Shown here: positions 8,726 to 16,830 of the stretch, in pieces
Layout of the letters: every line of letters starts with the position of its first letter
Numbering within the stretch: the stretch's first letter is position 1
The notes under the pieces: generated by a model
Database searches by the model: none
Seen by the model: the letters and a program-made list of their open reading frames with translations, nothing else
What the model was told of the DNA's origin: nothing
Source: an uncultured Lachnospiraceae bacterium
GTDB lineage: Bacteria > Bacillota > Clostridia > Lachnospirales > Lachnospiraceae
Length of the DNA stretch: 64,000 nucleotides
Assembly (NCBI GenBank): GCA_947173495.1
Contig: CAMWFQ010000001.1
Location: 62,001 to 126,000, forward strand
Direction: 5' to 3'
Position numbers and translations under genes: made by a program

Positions 8726-9772
8726 TCAGGAATCCGGCAGCTCCGACAGCGGTCTGAAACAATATCCCATTTCTTCCCATACCGTCAGGAGCTCGTCCAG
8801 AATTTCTCCGTTCGTCCGGGAAGTATTATGAAGCAGAACAATCGCACCCGGGTGAATCCGCCGGGTCAGCTTGTCCAGCGCCTCTTCGCGCTCAGGCTGG
8901 CTGTCCTGGTTCCAGTCCACATAGGCAAGGCTCCAGAAGAAAGTAAAATATCCCAGTTCCCGCGCCATTTCCATATTGTGCACATTGCATTTTCCCTGAG
9001 GCGGACGGTAATAGGGCGCCAGCTCTGTTCCCGTAATCTCCTCAAACAGCCCGGCCACATCATCCAGTTCTTTCTGAAAGGCTTCTTTTTCGGAAATGGA
9101 TGACATATCCGGGTGATGATAGGTATGGTTTCCCACGGCATGCCCTTCCGATACCATTCGTTTTACCATTTCGGGGGCCGTCTCCAGAAAATGTCCCACT
9201 ACGAAAAAGGTTGCCGGGACATTATGTTTCTTCAGCGCATCCAGAATCGGTTCTGTATTACCGTTTTCATACCCGCAGTCAAAGGTCAGATAGATCACCT
9301 TCTCGTCCTCTTCTCCCACGTAATAAGCGTCGTACCAGGCCAGTTCACAGGCTGGGGCATTGCCGGCAGGCTGGCTTCCATCCTCCCCGAAGCCCAGTCC
9401 CCAGTCTTCTGATGTCAGTATCAGTTCCTGCCCCTCCGGCGGACCGGTACTGTCCGGAACCGGCCAGTCGCCGCCCTCTTCCGCCGGCGGACTGCCGCCG
9501 GATTCCTTTTTCTCCGGATCTCCCCCGCCTTCCGGCAGGTTTTCCTCTGTCTCCGTCGGGAAATCTGACTTCGCCGCAGTATCGTCCGCCAGGTTGTCCG
9601 CCGTATCGTTCCTGCTCTCATCCTCTGCGGACTTTTCGTCCTCCTCAGACGCCTCCTCTGTAACCGGACTCCTGCTCTCCCCATCCGTTTTTCCGCATCC
9701 CGAGAGCAAGATTGCCAGCATAAGAGGCAGTATTGCGCCGATTTTTCCTGTAACTGCTTTTCTGTATTTCAT
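8726..9772 (-). CDS. NodB-type polysaccharide deacetylase lipoprotein
   Basis: The protein (~348 aa) should remove acetyl groups from peptidoglycan or another cell-surface glycan. It begins MKYRKAVTGKIG, followed by a lipobox LLSGC, so it is a membrane-attached lipoprotein. A Glu/Asp/Pro-rich linker of ~110 residues leads to the NodB domain with YLTFDCGYENGN, NHTYHHPD (metal histidines), YRPPQGK and the late LLHNTSRTNGEIL. Order and spacing resemble PdaA-like enzymes. The start at 9772 has AAAGGAG upstream; a longer reading would precede the signal peptide with 19 residues. Confidence 0.88.
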   Translation of the reverse strand: MKYRKAVTGKIGAILPLMLAILLSGCGKTDGESRSPVTEEASEEDEKSAEDESRNDTADNLADDTAAKSDFPTETEENLPEGGGDPEKKESGGSPPAEEGGDWPVPDSTGPPEGQELILTSEDWGLGFGEDGSQPAGNAPACELAWYDAYYVGEEDEKVIYLTFDCGYENGNTEPILDALKKHNVPATFFVVGHFLETAPEMVKRMVSEGHAVGNHTYHHPDMSSISEKEAFQKELDDVAGLFEEITGTELAPYYRPPQGKCNVHNMEMARELGYFTFFWSLAYVDWNQDSQPEREEALDKLTRRIHPGAIVLLHNTSRTNGEILDELLTVWEEMGYCFRPLSELPDS

Positions 9773-9858
9773 GATGTGACTCCTTTGTATCTTTTGTAAT
9801 AAAAACAGTTTACACCTGCTCTGCATCAAACTCTCATCATTTTTGCATCAAAGTTGCA

Positions 9859-10377
9859 TCACTTATCTTTGTTCATCTTTTCTGCAAAACGTAAAACGGA
9901 CACAATGGGCATAATCAGTATGCCGCAGAAAAAATTACTGATGCCATGAATCAGATCCCAGGGCAGCCCTGCCGCGATCCAGGCGATCATTCCCTGAAAA
10001 CTCAGTCCGTACAGGAGCGCCTGGGCAGGCGCATAGAGCGTCCCGAACAGAAATCCATGGGCTGCGCACACGGCCATATATACCATCGGCCGTATTTTTT
10101 TCGGCATATTCTCCGGCAGGAGCATTACGCCCCCCCAGAGAACTGTCCACAAATATAGATAAGGTATCCACCAGGCGGCAAAACCGCTGAAAATCCCGTT
10201 TAAAATCACATAAATATAGATCGGATAAAGCGCCTTCTTTCTGTAAACCACTGTAAACGCAATGACAAATGTCCCCAGAAGATGTACGTTCGGCAGCGCC
10301 TCCATGATCATCTTGGATGCATACATAAGTGCACCCAGCATGGCAAATACCGTCATTTCCCGGGTGGTAAGCTTCAT
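9859..10377 (-). CDS. ECF transporter S component, predicted corrinoid or corrinoid-precursor uptake
   Basis: A ~172-residue protein with about five or six hydrophobic segments starts MKLTTREMTVFAMLGALMYA. Together with the general ECF module (not in this window) it would bind one vitamin and import it. Substrate is inferred from context: the start codon overlaps the stop of the DUF4430 lipoprotein gene (ATGA, 10374-10377), and a cobalamin riboswitch precedes the pair. DUF4430/ECF pairs under B12 control occur in Firmicutes. The substrate could be cobalamin, another corrinoid or a lower-ligand precursor. Confidence 0.8.
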   Translation of the reverse strand: MKLTTREMTVFAMLGALMYASKMIMEALPNVHLLGTFVIAFTVVYRKKALYPIYIYVILNGIFSGFAAWWIPYLYLWTVLWGGVMLLPENMPKKIRPMVYMAVCAAHGFLFGTLYAPAQALLYGLSFQGMIAWIAAGLPWDLIHGISNFFCGILIMPIVSVLRFAEKMNKDK

Positions 10378-10829
10378 TCCTTCTCTACCCTGAAGCAATA
10401 GCTCTCCCCCTCGGCAATGGGCGTACTGTCGACTCCCGAAGATGCGTACTCCCCATTCACATAAAAGGCCCAGTAAGCACCGTCCTTATCGTAGTCGGCT
10501 GTGATACCGTTCACAGTCTTTACATAAAGTCCGTATTCGCCCTCATCTCCGGCGATCAGCCCCAGCTCGGAGAGGGCGTCTCCCACCGTTTCTTTGTCTG
10601 TGTGAATCTCGAACTGCGTCTCGTCGCCCTCCTGATCCACTACCGAAAAAGGAAATTCTCTGCTTCCCTCTCCCAGCACGCCGCCCTCGGACTGTATCTG
10701 TACCTGATCCTGTCCTCCGGCGCTCTCCGCCTGTGTATTGCCATTACAGCCTGTCACTGCAAATACCATAGCCACGGTAAGCATCACAGAAAGGATGTAA
10801 GAGCACAGTTTCCTGTTCTTCTTCTGCAT
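10374..10829 (-). CDS. DUF4430 (transcobalamin-like) lipoprotein
   Basis: The 151-residue lipoprotein has a signal peptide and lipobox (VTGC). It then has a DUF4430 domain with the characteristic TVGDALSELGLI and GAYWAFYVNGEYASSGVDS segments, which is the fold shared with the small domain of intrinsic factor and transcobalamin. Known family relatives are ligand-binding surface proteins. It is probably the extracellular capture protein for the S component encoded immediately downstream. The AAAGGAG site is well placed. A cobalamin riboswitch occupies its leader. Confidence 0.85.
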   Translation of the reverse strand: MQKKNRKLCSYILSVMLTVAMVFAVTGCNGNTQAESAGGQDQVQIQSEGGVLGEGSREFPFSVVDQEGDETQFEIHTDKETVGDALSELGLIAGDEGEYGLYVKTVNGITADYDKDGAYWAFYVNGEYASSGVDSTPIAEGESYCFRVEKE

Positions 10830-11045
10830 GTGTTTTCTCCTTTATTTTCATTTTTTTATTTCTGCGCTTCTTTGTTGCGCAAAGCCATGATATGGCTAAA
10901 TCCATAATATGGCTAAATCCATAAAATGGATTAACGAGTTTGTGGCAGGCTGCATGCAGCCACAAATCCCGTGATTGAAAATCTTACTTTTCAATCTTCT
11001 TCCCAAAAGCCGGCGCTCGCGGCCAATCAAGGGGGAAGATGTTCC
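10830..11045 (-). other. Riboswitch expression platform and leader of the DUF4430 gene
   Basis: No gene is visible in these 216 bp. They hold a short hairpin at 10973-10996, a hairpin with TTTGTGGC/GCCACAAA arms around a GGCTGCATGCAGCC palindrome, and two direct copies of ATATGGCTAAATCCAT (10900-10921 area). One of these hairpins may be the ON/OFF switch of the riboswitch, but a clear T-run after either is lacking. Confidence 0.45.
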
Positions 11046-11202
11046 TGTCCGGATATTTCGACTTGACACTTATGTCTGCCGGCCTTCTCAGATTCACTCC
11101 AATGGCGTTTCCCGGATCGTGGCTTCCGGTCAGACAGACACTTCCTTTTTTGTGTCTCACGGCGACGGGCTCGTACAGGATTTGCACCTGTTTCCCCGGA
11201 CA
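11046..11202 (-). promoter_or_regulatory. Cobalamin riboswitch
   Basis: Read on the minus strand, this leader contains the core GGTGCAAATCCTGTACGAGC, then CCCGTCGCCGTGA, then GGAAGCCACGATCC, and a B12-box-like GAATCTGAGAAGGCCGGC. The ends pair (TGTCCGG at 11196-11202 with CCGGACA at 11046-11052) as P1. This order and spacing are those of AdoCbl-type riboswitches. It precedes the DUF4430/ECF pair by about 215 bp. The interval has further hairpins (10973-10996; the GGCTGCATGCAGCC palindrome near 10950) that may be the expression platform. Confidence 0.88.
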
Positions 11203-11262
11203 TTTCAGCTACTATCATAATCATTTACTTCTGGATGGTCAAGCACTTCCCTTTAAAAGTCC

Positions 11263-11311
11263 TTGACAAAAGTCTGATTTCGGATTATATTTATAAAGTC
11301 CGGATTCGGAC
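11263..11311 (+). promoter_or_regulatory. Promoter and likely self-operator of the MarR/MATE operon
   Basis: TTGACA at 11263-11268 and TATATT at 11286-11291 are 17 bp apart, a near-consensus sigma-A promoter. Just downstream, at the expected start of transcription, is the palindrome GTCCG-GATT-CGGAC (11298-11311). Its position would let the MarR protein block initiation. Confidence 0.7.
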
Positions 11312-11330
11312 AATTGAAAGGAGATATCAG

Positions 11331-11819
11331 ATGAAAACGAATCGTCCCAAAGAGCGTTTAACCGAATATAACGACATTATAAAGGAAAATGATCACATTT
11401 ATGACCGCCTTGCCCGAATATTAGGCCTGTCCCAGTGCGGATTCTGGATTCTGTACGCCCTGCGGGCAGAAAATACCCCTCTTATCCAGAGCGAACTGTG
11501 CGCCGGCCTGTATCTGCCCAAACAGACCATCAATTCCGCTTTAAAGAAAATGGAAAAAGAAGGCTATCTTGAACTGGTCCGCGGCAGAGATCAGCGAAGC
11601 AAGCAGATCCTGCTTACAGCAAAAGGAACCCGGCTCTGTGAGAGAACTGTGGATCAGGTCATACGGATCGAACAGGATGCCTTTGAGGGCCTCTCCTGTA
11701 AAGAGCAGGATGCCTTTTTATCCCTGTTTCACAAATACACGGATCTGTTGAAAAAGAATATACCGAAAATAACCTGTCCGGAAGGAGAAGAAAATGAACA
11801 TGAAGATACAATTATCTGA
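11331..11819 (+). CDS. MarR-family transcriptional regulator
   Basis: A ~162-residue winged-helix regulator starts MKTNRPKERLTEYND after GAAAGGAG. The recognition helix region (LYLPKQTINSALKKMEKEGY) and the wing (RGRDQRSKQILLTAKG) are typical of MarR. It overlaps the start of the MATE transporter gene by 26 bp, so it most likely controls that pump and itself in response to an exported compound. The ligand is unknown. Confidence 0.92.
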   Translation: MKTNRPKERLTEYNDIIKENDHIYDRLARILGLSQCGFWILYALRAENTPLIQSELCAGLYLPKQTINSALKKMEKEGYLELVRGRDQRSKQILLTAKGTRLCERTVDQVIRIEQDAFEGLSCKEQDAFLSLFHKYTDLLKKNIPKITCPEGEENEHEDTII

Positions 11820-13131
11820 ACATTTTACCTATAAAAAGCTGTTTCTCTTTTGCCTGCCTACCGTTTCCATGATGCTGTGCACTTCCCTTTACGGAATCGT
11901 GGACGGCTATTTTATCTCAAACTACGTGGGAAAAACTGCCTTTGCCGCTGTGAATCTGATCATGCCCTTTCTGATGATCCTGGGCTGCTTTGGATTTATG
12001 ATCGGCACAGGGGGAAGTGCTCTGGTAGGCAAGACCCTTGGAGAAGGCGACAGCGAAAGAGCTCATCGCTATTTCACCATGCTGGTGTACCTTACGCTCA
12101 TTCTGGGACTGATTTTGTCTGTAATTGGGGTGGTATTCATACGTCCTATTGCTTATCTGCTGGGGGCTACCGACGCCATGATCGAAGACTGTGTGGTGTA
12201 TGGCAGGATCATGAATGCCTTTACCATTGCTTTTATGCTGCAGTACTTATTCCAGAGCTTTTTCGTCACCGCCGGCAAGCCCCAGCTGGGCTTTGCCGCC
12301 ACCATGGCCGCCGGCGTGGCAAATATGATATTGGACGCTCTGTTTATTGCTGTTTTTCACTGGGGTACGGCAGGCGCGGCATGGGCCTCCGTCATCGGCC
12401 AGTGCATCGGCGGTCTGCTCCCGCTGCTTTATTTCCTGCGTCCCAATGACAGCATGCTAAAACTGAAAAAGACCCGGCTTCAGGCTTCTGTTCTGTTGAA
12501 AGCCTGTCTGAACGGGTCCTCTGAACTGATGTCCAATATCTCCACCTCTCTGGTGAGTATGCTGTATAATTTTCAGCTGTTGAAATATGCAGGTGAAAAT
12601 GGTATTTCCGCTTACGGTGTCGTCATGTATACGCAAATGATCTTTGCCGCCATTTTCCTGGGATACACCATTGGGACCGGCCCTGTTATCAGCTATCACT
12701 ATGGTGCAGGTCATCACAGGGAACTGAACAGCATGCTGAAAAAAAGCCTTGTGATCATGCTGGGAAGCGGCACCGCCATGCTGTTTCTGGCAAAGCTTTT
12801 GGCGAATCCCCTCTCCCGGATCTTCGTGGGATACGACAAAGAGCTGTTTGCCATGACCGCGCACGCCCTTTCTCTCTATGCCTTTTCCTTTGTGCTGTAC
12901 GGTATCAACATATTTGCCTCCGCCTTTTTCACGGCTCTGAACAACGGCGCAGTATCCGCTGCTATTTCCTTCCTGCGCACGCTGGTATTCCAGACGCTGG
13001 CTGTAGCGGGACTTCCGCTCCTTCTGGGACTGGATGGCATCTGGTGGGCCATAACCGTTGCAGAAGGTTTTGCTCTCATCATATCTGCTTACTTTATCCT
13101 TGCAAAGAGAAAGCAGTATCATTATCTGTAA
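11794..13131 (+). CDS. MATE-family multidrug efflux transporter
   Basis: The 445-residue protein has about twelve hydrophobic segments in two similar halves, as in MATE pumps that use a Na+ or H+ gradient to expel drugs or metabolites. Family features include the early LPTVSMMLCTSLYGIVDGYFIS segment region and GTGGSALVGKTLGEGD. GAAGGAG precedes the start, which lies inside the end of the marR gene and suggests translational coupling. MepA-type pumps have this same marR neighbour. Confidence 0.9.
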   Translation: MNMKIQLSEHFTYKKLFLFCLPTVSMMLCTSLYGIVDGYFISNYVGKTAFAAVNLIMPFLMILGCFGFMIGTGGSALVGKTLGEGDSERAHRYFTMLVYLTLILGLILSVIGVVFIRPIAYLLGATDAMIEDCVVYGRIMNAFTIAFMLQYLFQSFFVTAGKPQLGFAATMAAGVANMILDALFIAVFHWGTAGAAWASVIGQCIGGLLPLLYFLRPNDSMLKLKKTRLQASVLLKACLNGSSELMSNISTSLVSMLYNFQLLKYAGENGISAYGVVMYTQMIFAAIFLGYTIGTGPVISYHYGAGHHRELNSMLKKSLVIMLGSGTAMLFLAKLLANPLSRIFVGYDKELFAMTAHALSLYAFSFVLYGINIFASAFFTALNNGAVSAAISFLRTLVFQTLAVAGLPLLLGLDGIWWAITVAEGFALIISAYFILAKRKQYHYL

Positions 13132-13219
13132 ATCGAGTAGAGGAATGTACTTCTCCACTACCCGCGCGCGGCCCGCATGCTGCTTCATCAGCAAACTTCC
13201 TTTTGCGGGCCTGCGCATG
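13132..13219 (+). repeat. Bifurcated hairpin element, copy R2
   Basis: A leading arm ATCGAGTAGAGG... precedes the outer stem GGCCCGCA/TGCGGGCC, which encloses TGCTG/CAGCA and AACTTCCTTT. The 3' foot is T-GCGCAT. It begins on the MATE stop codon and lies between the convergent MATE and kinase genes, where it may also end transcripts. Confidence 0.75.
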
Positions 13220-13250
13220 GCCGCATCATCCTTCCTGCCTTTTGATGAGA

Positions 13251-16200
13251 CTATTCTCGTTTCAGATAGTGCCCCAGCACCTCTATAAATAAATCCACAT
13301 CCAACGGTTTTGCGATATGAGCGTTCATTCCATTCTTTAATGCCGCTTCTTTATCTTCCTCCAATGCATTGGCTGTCATTGCAATAATCGGCAGTGATTT
13401 CACATCTTTTCTCGGAAGCGCTCTGATGGTTCTGGTTGCCTCATATCCATCCATAATCGGCATCTGCACATCCATCAGGATTGCATCATAATAAAACTCT
13501 TCCGATTCCTTCACCATCTTCACCGCATCGGTTCCGTCCGGCGCCGTTTCCACCACAAAGCCTGCTTCTATCAATATCATTTCCGCAATTTCACGGTTCA
13601 GCTCAATATCCTCTACCAGCAAAATCCTTCTGCCGCCAAAATCCGCCTGCGTCCAGGCTGCAGTCAGCTCCTTGCTGTCAATGAGATTATTAGCCGCCAG
13701 CAGCGCTGACCGCAGATCCGACAGGAAAAGCGGCTTTGCACAGAATGCAGTGACCCCTGCCTCTCTTGCTTCCTGTTCGATATCTGTCCAGTCATATGCC
13801 GTCAGAATAATAATCGGCGCATCTTCTCCCACCACACGGCGGATTCTTCTCGCTGTTTCCACCCCGCTGGTTTCCGGCATCTGCCAGTCGATAATATACG
13901 TATGATAAGAATCGCCCTCTTCATATGCAAGCTTTGCCCGGTAGGCGGCTTCCCTGCCGGAGGTGGTCCATTCGGCGCGCATCCCGATCTGCCTGAGCAT
14001 TTTACTCACACTGTCGCAGATATTAAAATCATCGTCCACCACCAGTGCCCGCAGTCCCTCCAGCTCCCTGATCTGCTCGGCATTCTTTTCCACATCCTGA
14101 AGCTTTAAGCTGAGCTGTACGGTAAAGGTGCTTCCCTTCCCCACCTCGCTCTCAACGCTGATGGTTCCGTTCATCATATCCACAATATTCTTCGTAATCG
14201 CCATACCCAGCCCTGTTCCCTGAATCCCGGACTGTGTTACGGTAGCCTCCCTCTCAAACGGTTCAAAGATATGTTCCACAAATCCTTTGGACATCCCAAC
14301 CCCGTTATCTTTCACGATAAAAAGGTAATCCCCATATCCATGACGGAAAGTGGTCTTCTGCATGATCCGGAAAGACACCGTTCCCCCGGCCGGCGTATAT
14401 TTTACGGCATTGCTCAAAAGATTGATAAAGACCTGATTCATTTTCAGAGAATCCGCTATCACATCTTCATTGGCAACCTCAAAGGTATCGATGAACAGCT
14501 CCAGCTGTTTCGCTTTAACCTGAGGCTGGATGATATTTACCAGATTGTGCATCATTTCGGAAATATTGCACTCCTGCTCTTTGATCTGCACTTTCCCGCT
14601 CTCGATCCGGCTCATATCCAGGATATCATTGATCAGGCTCAGAAGATGATTGCTGGACGAAAGAACCTTCTGCAGACAGTCTCTGACCTGCTCCCTGTTA
14701 TCTATATGGCTGACTGCAATGGTGGAAAAGCCAATGATGGCATTCATAGGCGTTCTGATATCATGAGACATATTGGACAGGAACGTTGTCTTGGCTCTGT
14801 TTGCATGCTGCGCCTGCAACAATGCATCCTGCAGCGCCTGTGTCTGTTCCCTCTGCTTCCGGACCTGATCCGTGATCTCTCTGGATACCACCATGACCAT
14901 GATATCATCCGTATCATAATCCCGCGTCATGATAAATGACTGCCGGACGCACATCTGCTCCCCTTCCGGTGCCTTTCCCCAGTAGTCCACATCCACTTCC
15001 GCATCGCCCTGACCAAACCGTTCTTTCAGGTATTCCGTATTCACCATGGCCCGATACTCTTCCACTGACTCTTCCAGAATAAATGCTTCCCACTTCTTAA
15101 AGCATTCAGAAGCTCTGCATGGGGCCTTTATCCCTGCCTTTTCCAGAAGCGAGACAGACTGTCCATCTATGATGCGCACCACATCCTGCTCAATCAGATC
15201 TTTCGAAAGATTAAATTCAAAGGTACAGAACGCATTGGATGTGATTGCGATCCGATACTGCCTTTCCTTACGGTCTGCAAGAGACATCTCAGCCTGGATG
15301 CGCAGTTCTTTTTCCTTCACCTCTGTAATGTTCTGGCGGATAAACAAAACCTTGCTGGCCCTGCCATCCTTCCGTTCGAGGCAGACGACATTCACATGCT
15401 CCCATTCCGTCTCCCCGGTCTCTCCCATGACATGACACTCAAAGCGTATATCGTTCTGCCTTTCCATGGCCTCAATAATGGCTTCCCTTTTCATCTGTCC
15501 GGTCAGCTCCCGATGATCCTCCTCATTCAGCAGATTGGAACATAAATGCTCCGCCAGTTCCTGATAATTTCCGCTGACTGCAATTTCACTGTCCTTTGGT
15601 TTTGTCCCTGCCAGATATTGATAAGTATTCGTTTCAAGATCCGCCATGGCAAAACGATTGAACAGCGTATTGACTCCGCTTATGATATATCCCATCTCCC
15701 GGTTTTCTTTCTCAAGGAGCTTCTTTTCCCGGCCTGCTCTGAAAAGCAGTATTAAAATATAAAGAACGAAAAGACCGATCAACATTGTCTCCAGCCGGAT
15801 TCCCACCAGGTTTTCCGACCGGATCATCTCCTGAGTAACATTTTTGGGAAACGTCTGCACAAGAACGTACTCGTTTTCCTGTAAACAGGAGACACAGATG
15901 TTATCTGTCCTGCTCTCGGAACTGCATCCGAAAGCCCCCTCTCCTCCATTCTCAAATACGCTTTTTACGCCGGCGGCAGCGTTTTCATCGATCACGCCGT
16001 TTTGCAGGAGCGCATCGATCAGGGCGCTGTTATAAACCTGATCGTCAGAGTTCGCGATCACCCTTCCATCCGGCGTACACAAAAACACATCTGCCGGTTC
16101 GCCGAAATAGACGGCGGCAAGCATATTATGCAGATACTCTTCCGCCAGATAAGCGCCCCGCAGCACACCGATAATCTCGCCCTGAAAGAAAACCGGCGTA

Positions 16201-16649
16201 TAAAAACAGGTCATCGTTTCATTAAAAAAGTGGGGATCAAAAATAATTGAGATACCGCTGTCCCCTTTCACACCATCTTGATAGAAATCCCGGTCTTTTA
16301 CATCCGCTGTCCGACCGTCCGAAGCATGATCCATTCCATCGACATCTGTAAAGAGCACTGCATCAAACATGGAATTCTCTTCTATCTTCTCCAGCATCTG
16401 TGCCGTAACCGCCGGCTCGCTTAAGCCTTCTCCTATGAAATAGGAATAAGTGCTGATCCGGTTTCTGGCGTTGCTCAGCTCTTCATCTATCTGTTCAGCC
16501 TTCATATGAGCTGAATTCGCCGCATAGTTTTTGTTTCGTTCTTCGATACGGACTCTGTTTTGTGTTGTATACCACTGAAACAGGACAATAATGGCCGCCA
16601 GAAGAATCAGAACCAGCGAAATTTCCTGTATTGATCTTTTCATTTTCAT
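13251..16649 (-). CDS. Hybrid sensor histidine kinase with two receiver domains
   Basis: The 1132-residue protein has a transmembrane segment at ~10-26, an extracellular dCache-like sensor to ~280, a second membrane segment at ~283-303 and two PAS-like regions. A HisKA domain (SHDIRTPMNAIIGF, ~626) and an ATPase domain with DNGVGM and GTGLGMAI follow. Two receivers come next, with phosphoacceptors in YIIDWQMP (~918) and LMDVQMP (~1060). No HPt domain is seen, so phosphate must go to a separate HPt or act in cis. The hemerythrin-receiver gene just upstream in the same direction may be its partner. Confidence 0.9.
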   Translation of the reverse strand: MKMKRSIQEISLVLILLAAIIVLFQWYTTQNRVRIEERNKNYAANSAHMKAEQIDEELSNARNRISTYSYFIGEGLSEPAVTAQMLEKIEENSMFDAVLFTDVDGMDHASDGRTADVKDRDFYQDGVKGDSGISIIFDPHFFNETMTCFYTPVFFQGEIIGVLRGAYLAEEYLHNMLAAVYFGEPADVFLCTPDGRVIANSDDQVYNSALIDALLQNGVIDENAAAGVKSVFENGGEGAFGCSSESRTDNICVSCLQENEYVLVQTFPKNVTQEMIRSENLVGIRLETMLIGLFVLYILILLFRAGREKKLLEKENREMGYIISGVNTLFNRFAMADLETNTYQYLAGTKPKDSEIAVSGNYQELAEHLCSNLLNEEDHRELTGQMKREAIIEAMERQNDIRFECHVMGETGETEWEHVNVVCLERKDGRASKVLFIRQNITEVKEKELRIQAEMSLADRKERQYRIAITSNAFCTFEFNLSKDLIEQDVVRIIDGQSVSLLEKAGIKAPCRASECFKKWEAFILEESVEEYRAMVNTEYLKERFGQGDAEVDVDYWGKAPEGEQMCVRQSFIMTRDYDTDDIMVMVVSREITDQVRKQREQTQALQDALLQAQHANRAKTTFLSNMSHDIRTPMNAIIGFSTIAVSHIDNREQVRDCLQKVLSSSNHLLSLINDILDMSRIESGKVQIKEQECNISEMMHNLVNIIQPQVKAKQLELFIDTFEVANEDVIADSLKMNQVFINLLSNAVKYTPAGGTVSFRIMQKTTFRHGYGDYLFIVKDNGVGMSKGFVEHIFEPFEREATVTQSGIQGTGLGMAITKNIVDMMNGTISVESEVGKGSTFTVQLSLKLQDVEKNAEQIRELEGLRALVVDDDFNICDSVSKMLRQIGMRAEWTTSGREAAYRAKLAYEEGDSYHTYIIDWQMPETSGVETARRIRRVVGEDAPIIILTAYDWTDIEQEAREAGVTAFCAKPLFLSDLRSALLAANNLIDSKELTAAWTQADFGGRRILLVEDIELNREIAEMILIEAGFVVETAPDGTDAVKMVKESEEFYYDAILMDVQMPIMDGYEATRTIRALPRKDVKSLPIIAMTANALEEDKEAALKNGMNAHIAKPLDVDLFIEVLGHYLKRE

Positions 16650-16668
16650 GAAACGCTTCTCTCCACCA

Positions 16669-16754
16669 AATCAAGCAGGGAAGATTTTCTCCCTGCCCGC
16701 CGCGCGGCCCGCACGCCGCTTTAGCGGCATATTCCTCTGTGCGGGCCTGTGCAT
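16669..16754 (+). repeat. Bifurcated hairpin element, copy R3
   Basis: A leading hairpin AAGCAGGGAAG.../CTCCCTGC is followed by GCGC and the outer stem GGCCCGCA/TGCGGGCC. The outer stem encloses GCCGC-TTTA-GCGGC and ATATTCCTCTG, and the foot is T-GTGCAT. It is followed in tandem by copy R4. Confidence 0.78.
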
Positions 16755-16756
16755 AA

Positions 16757-16830
16757 CAGTCGAGCAGGGGATGTTTTCCCCTGCTCGCGCACCGGGCACC
16801 CGTCAGTTTTTGCTGACATTTTTCTCACCC
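16757..16830 (+). repeat. Bifurcated hairpin element, copy R4 (3'-truncated)
   Basis: It has the leading hairpin (GTCGAGCAGGGG.../CCCCTGCTCGCGC), then CACCGGGCACCCGTCAG and the inner hairpin GTCAG/CTGAC. It stops before the closing arm of the outer stem, where the hemerythrin-receiver gene ends (16825). It is tandem to copy R3. Confidence 0.65.

Noticed and set aside
10900-10965. Classic terminator in the riboswitch expression platform
   Set aside because: The hairpin is strong but no T-run follows it on the minus strand, so the switching mechanism is left open.
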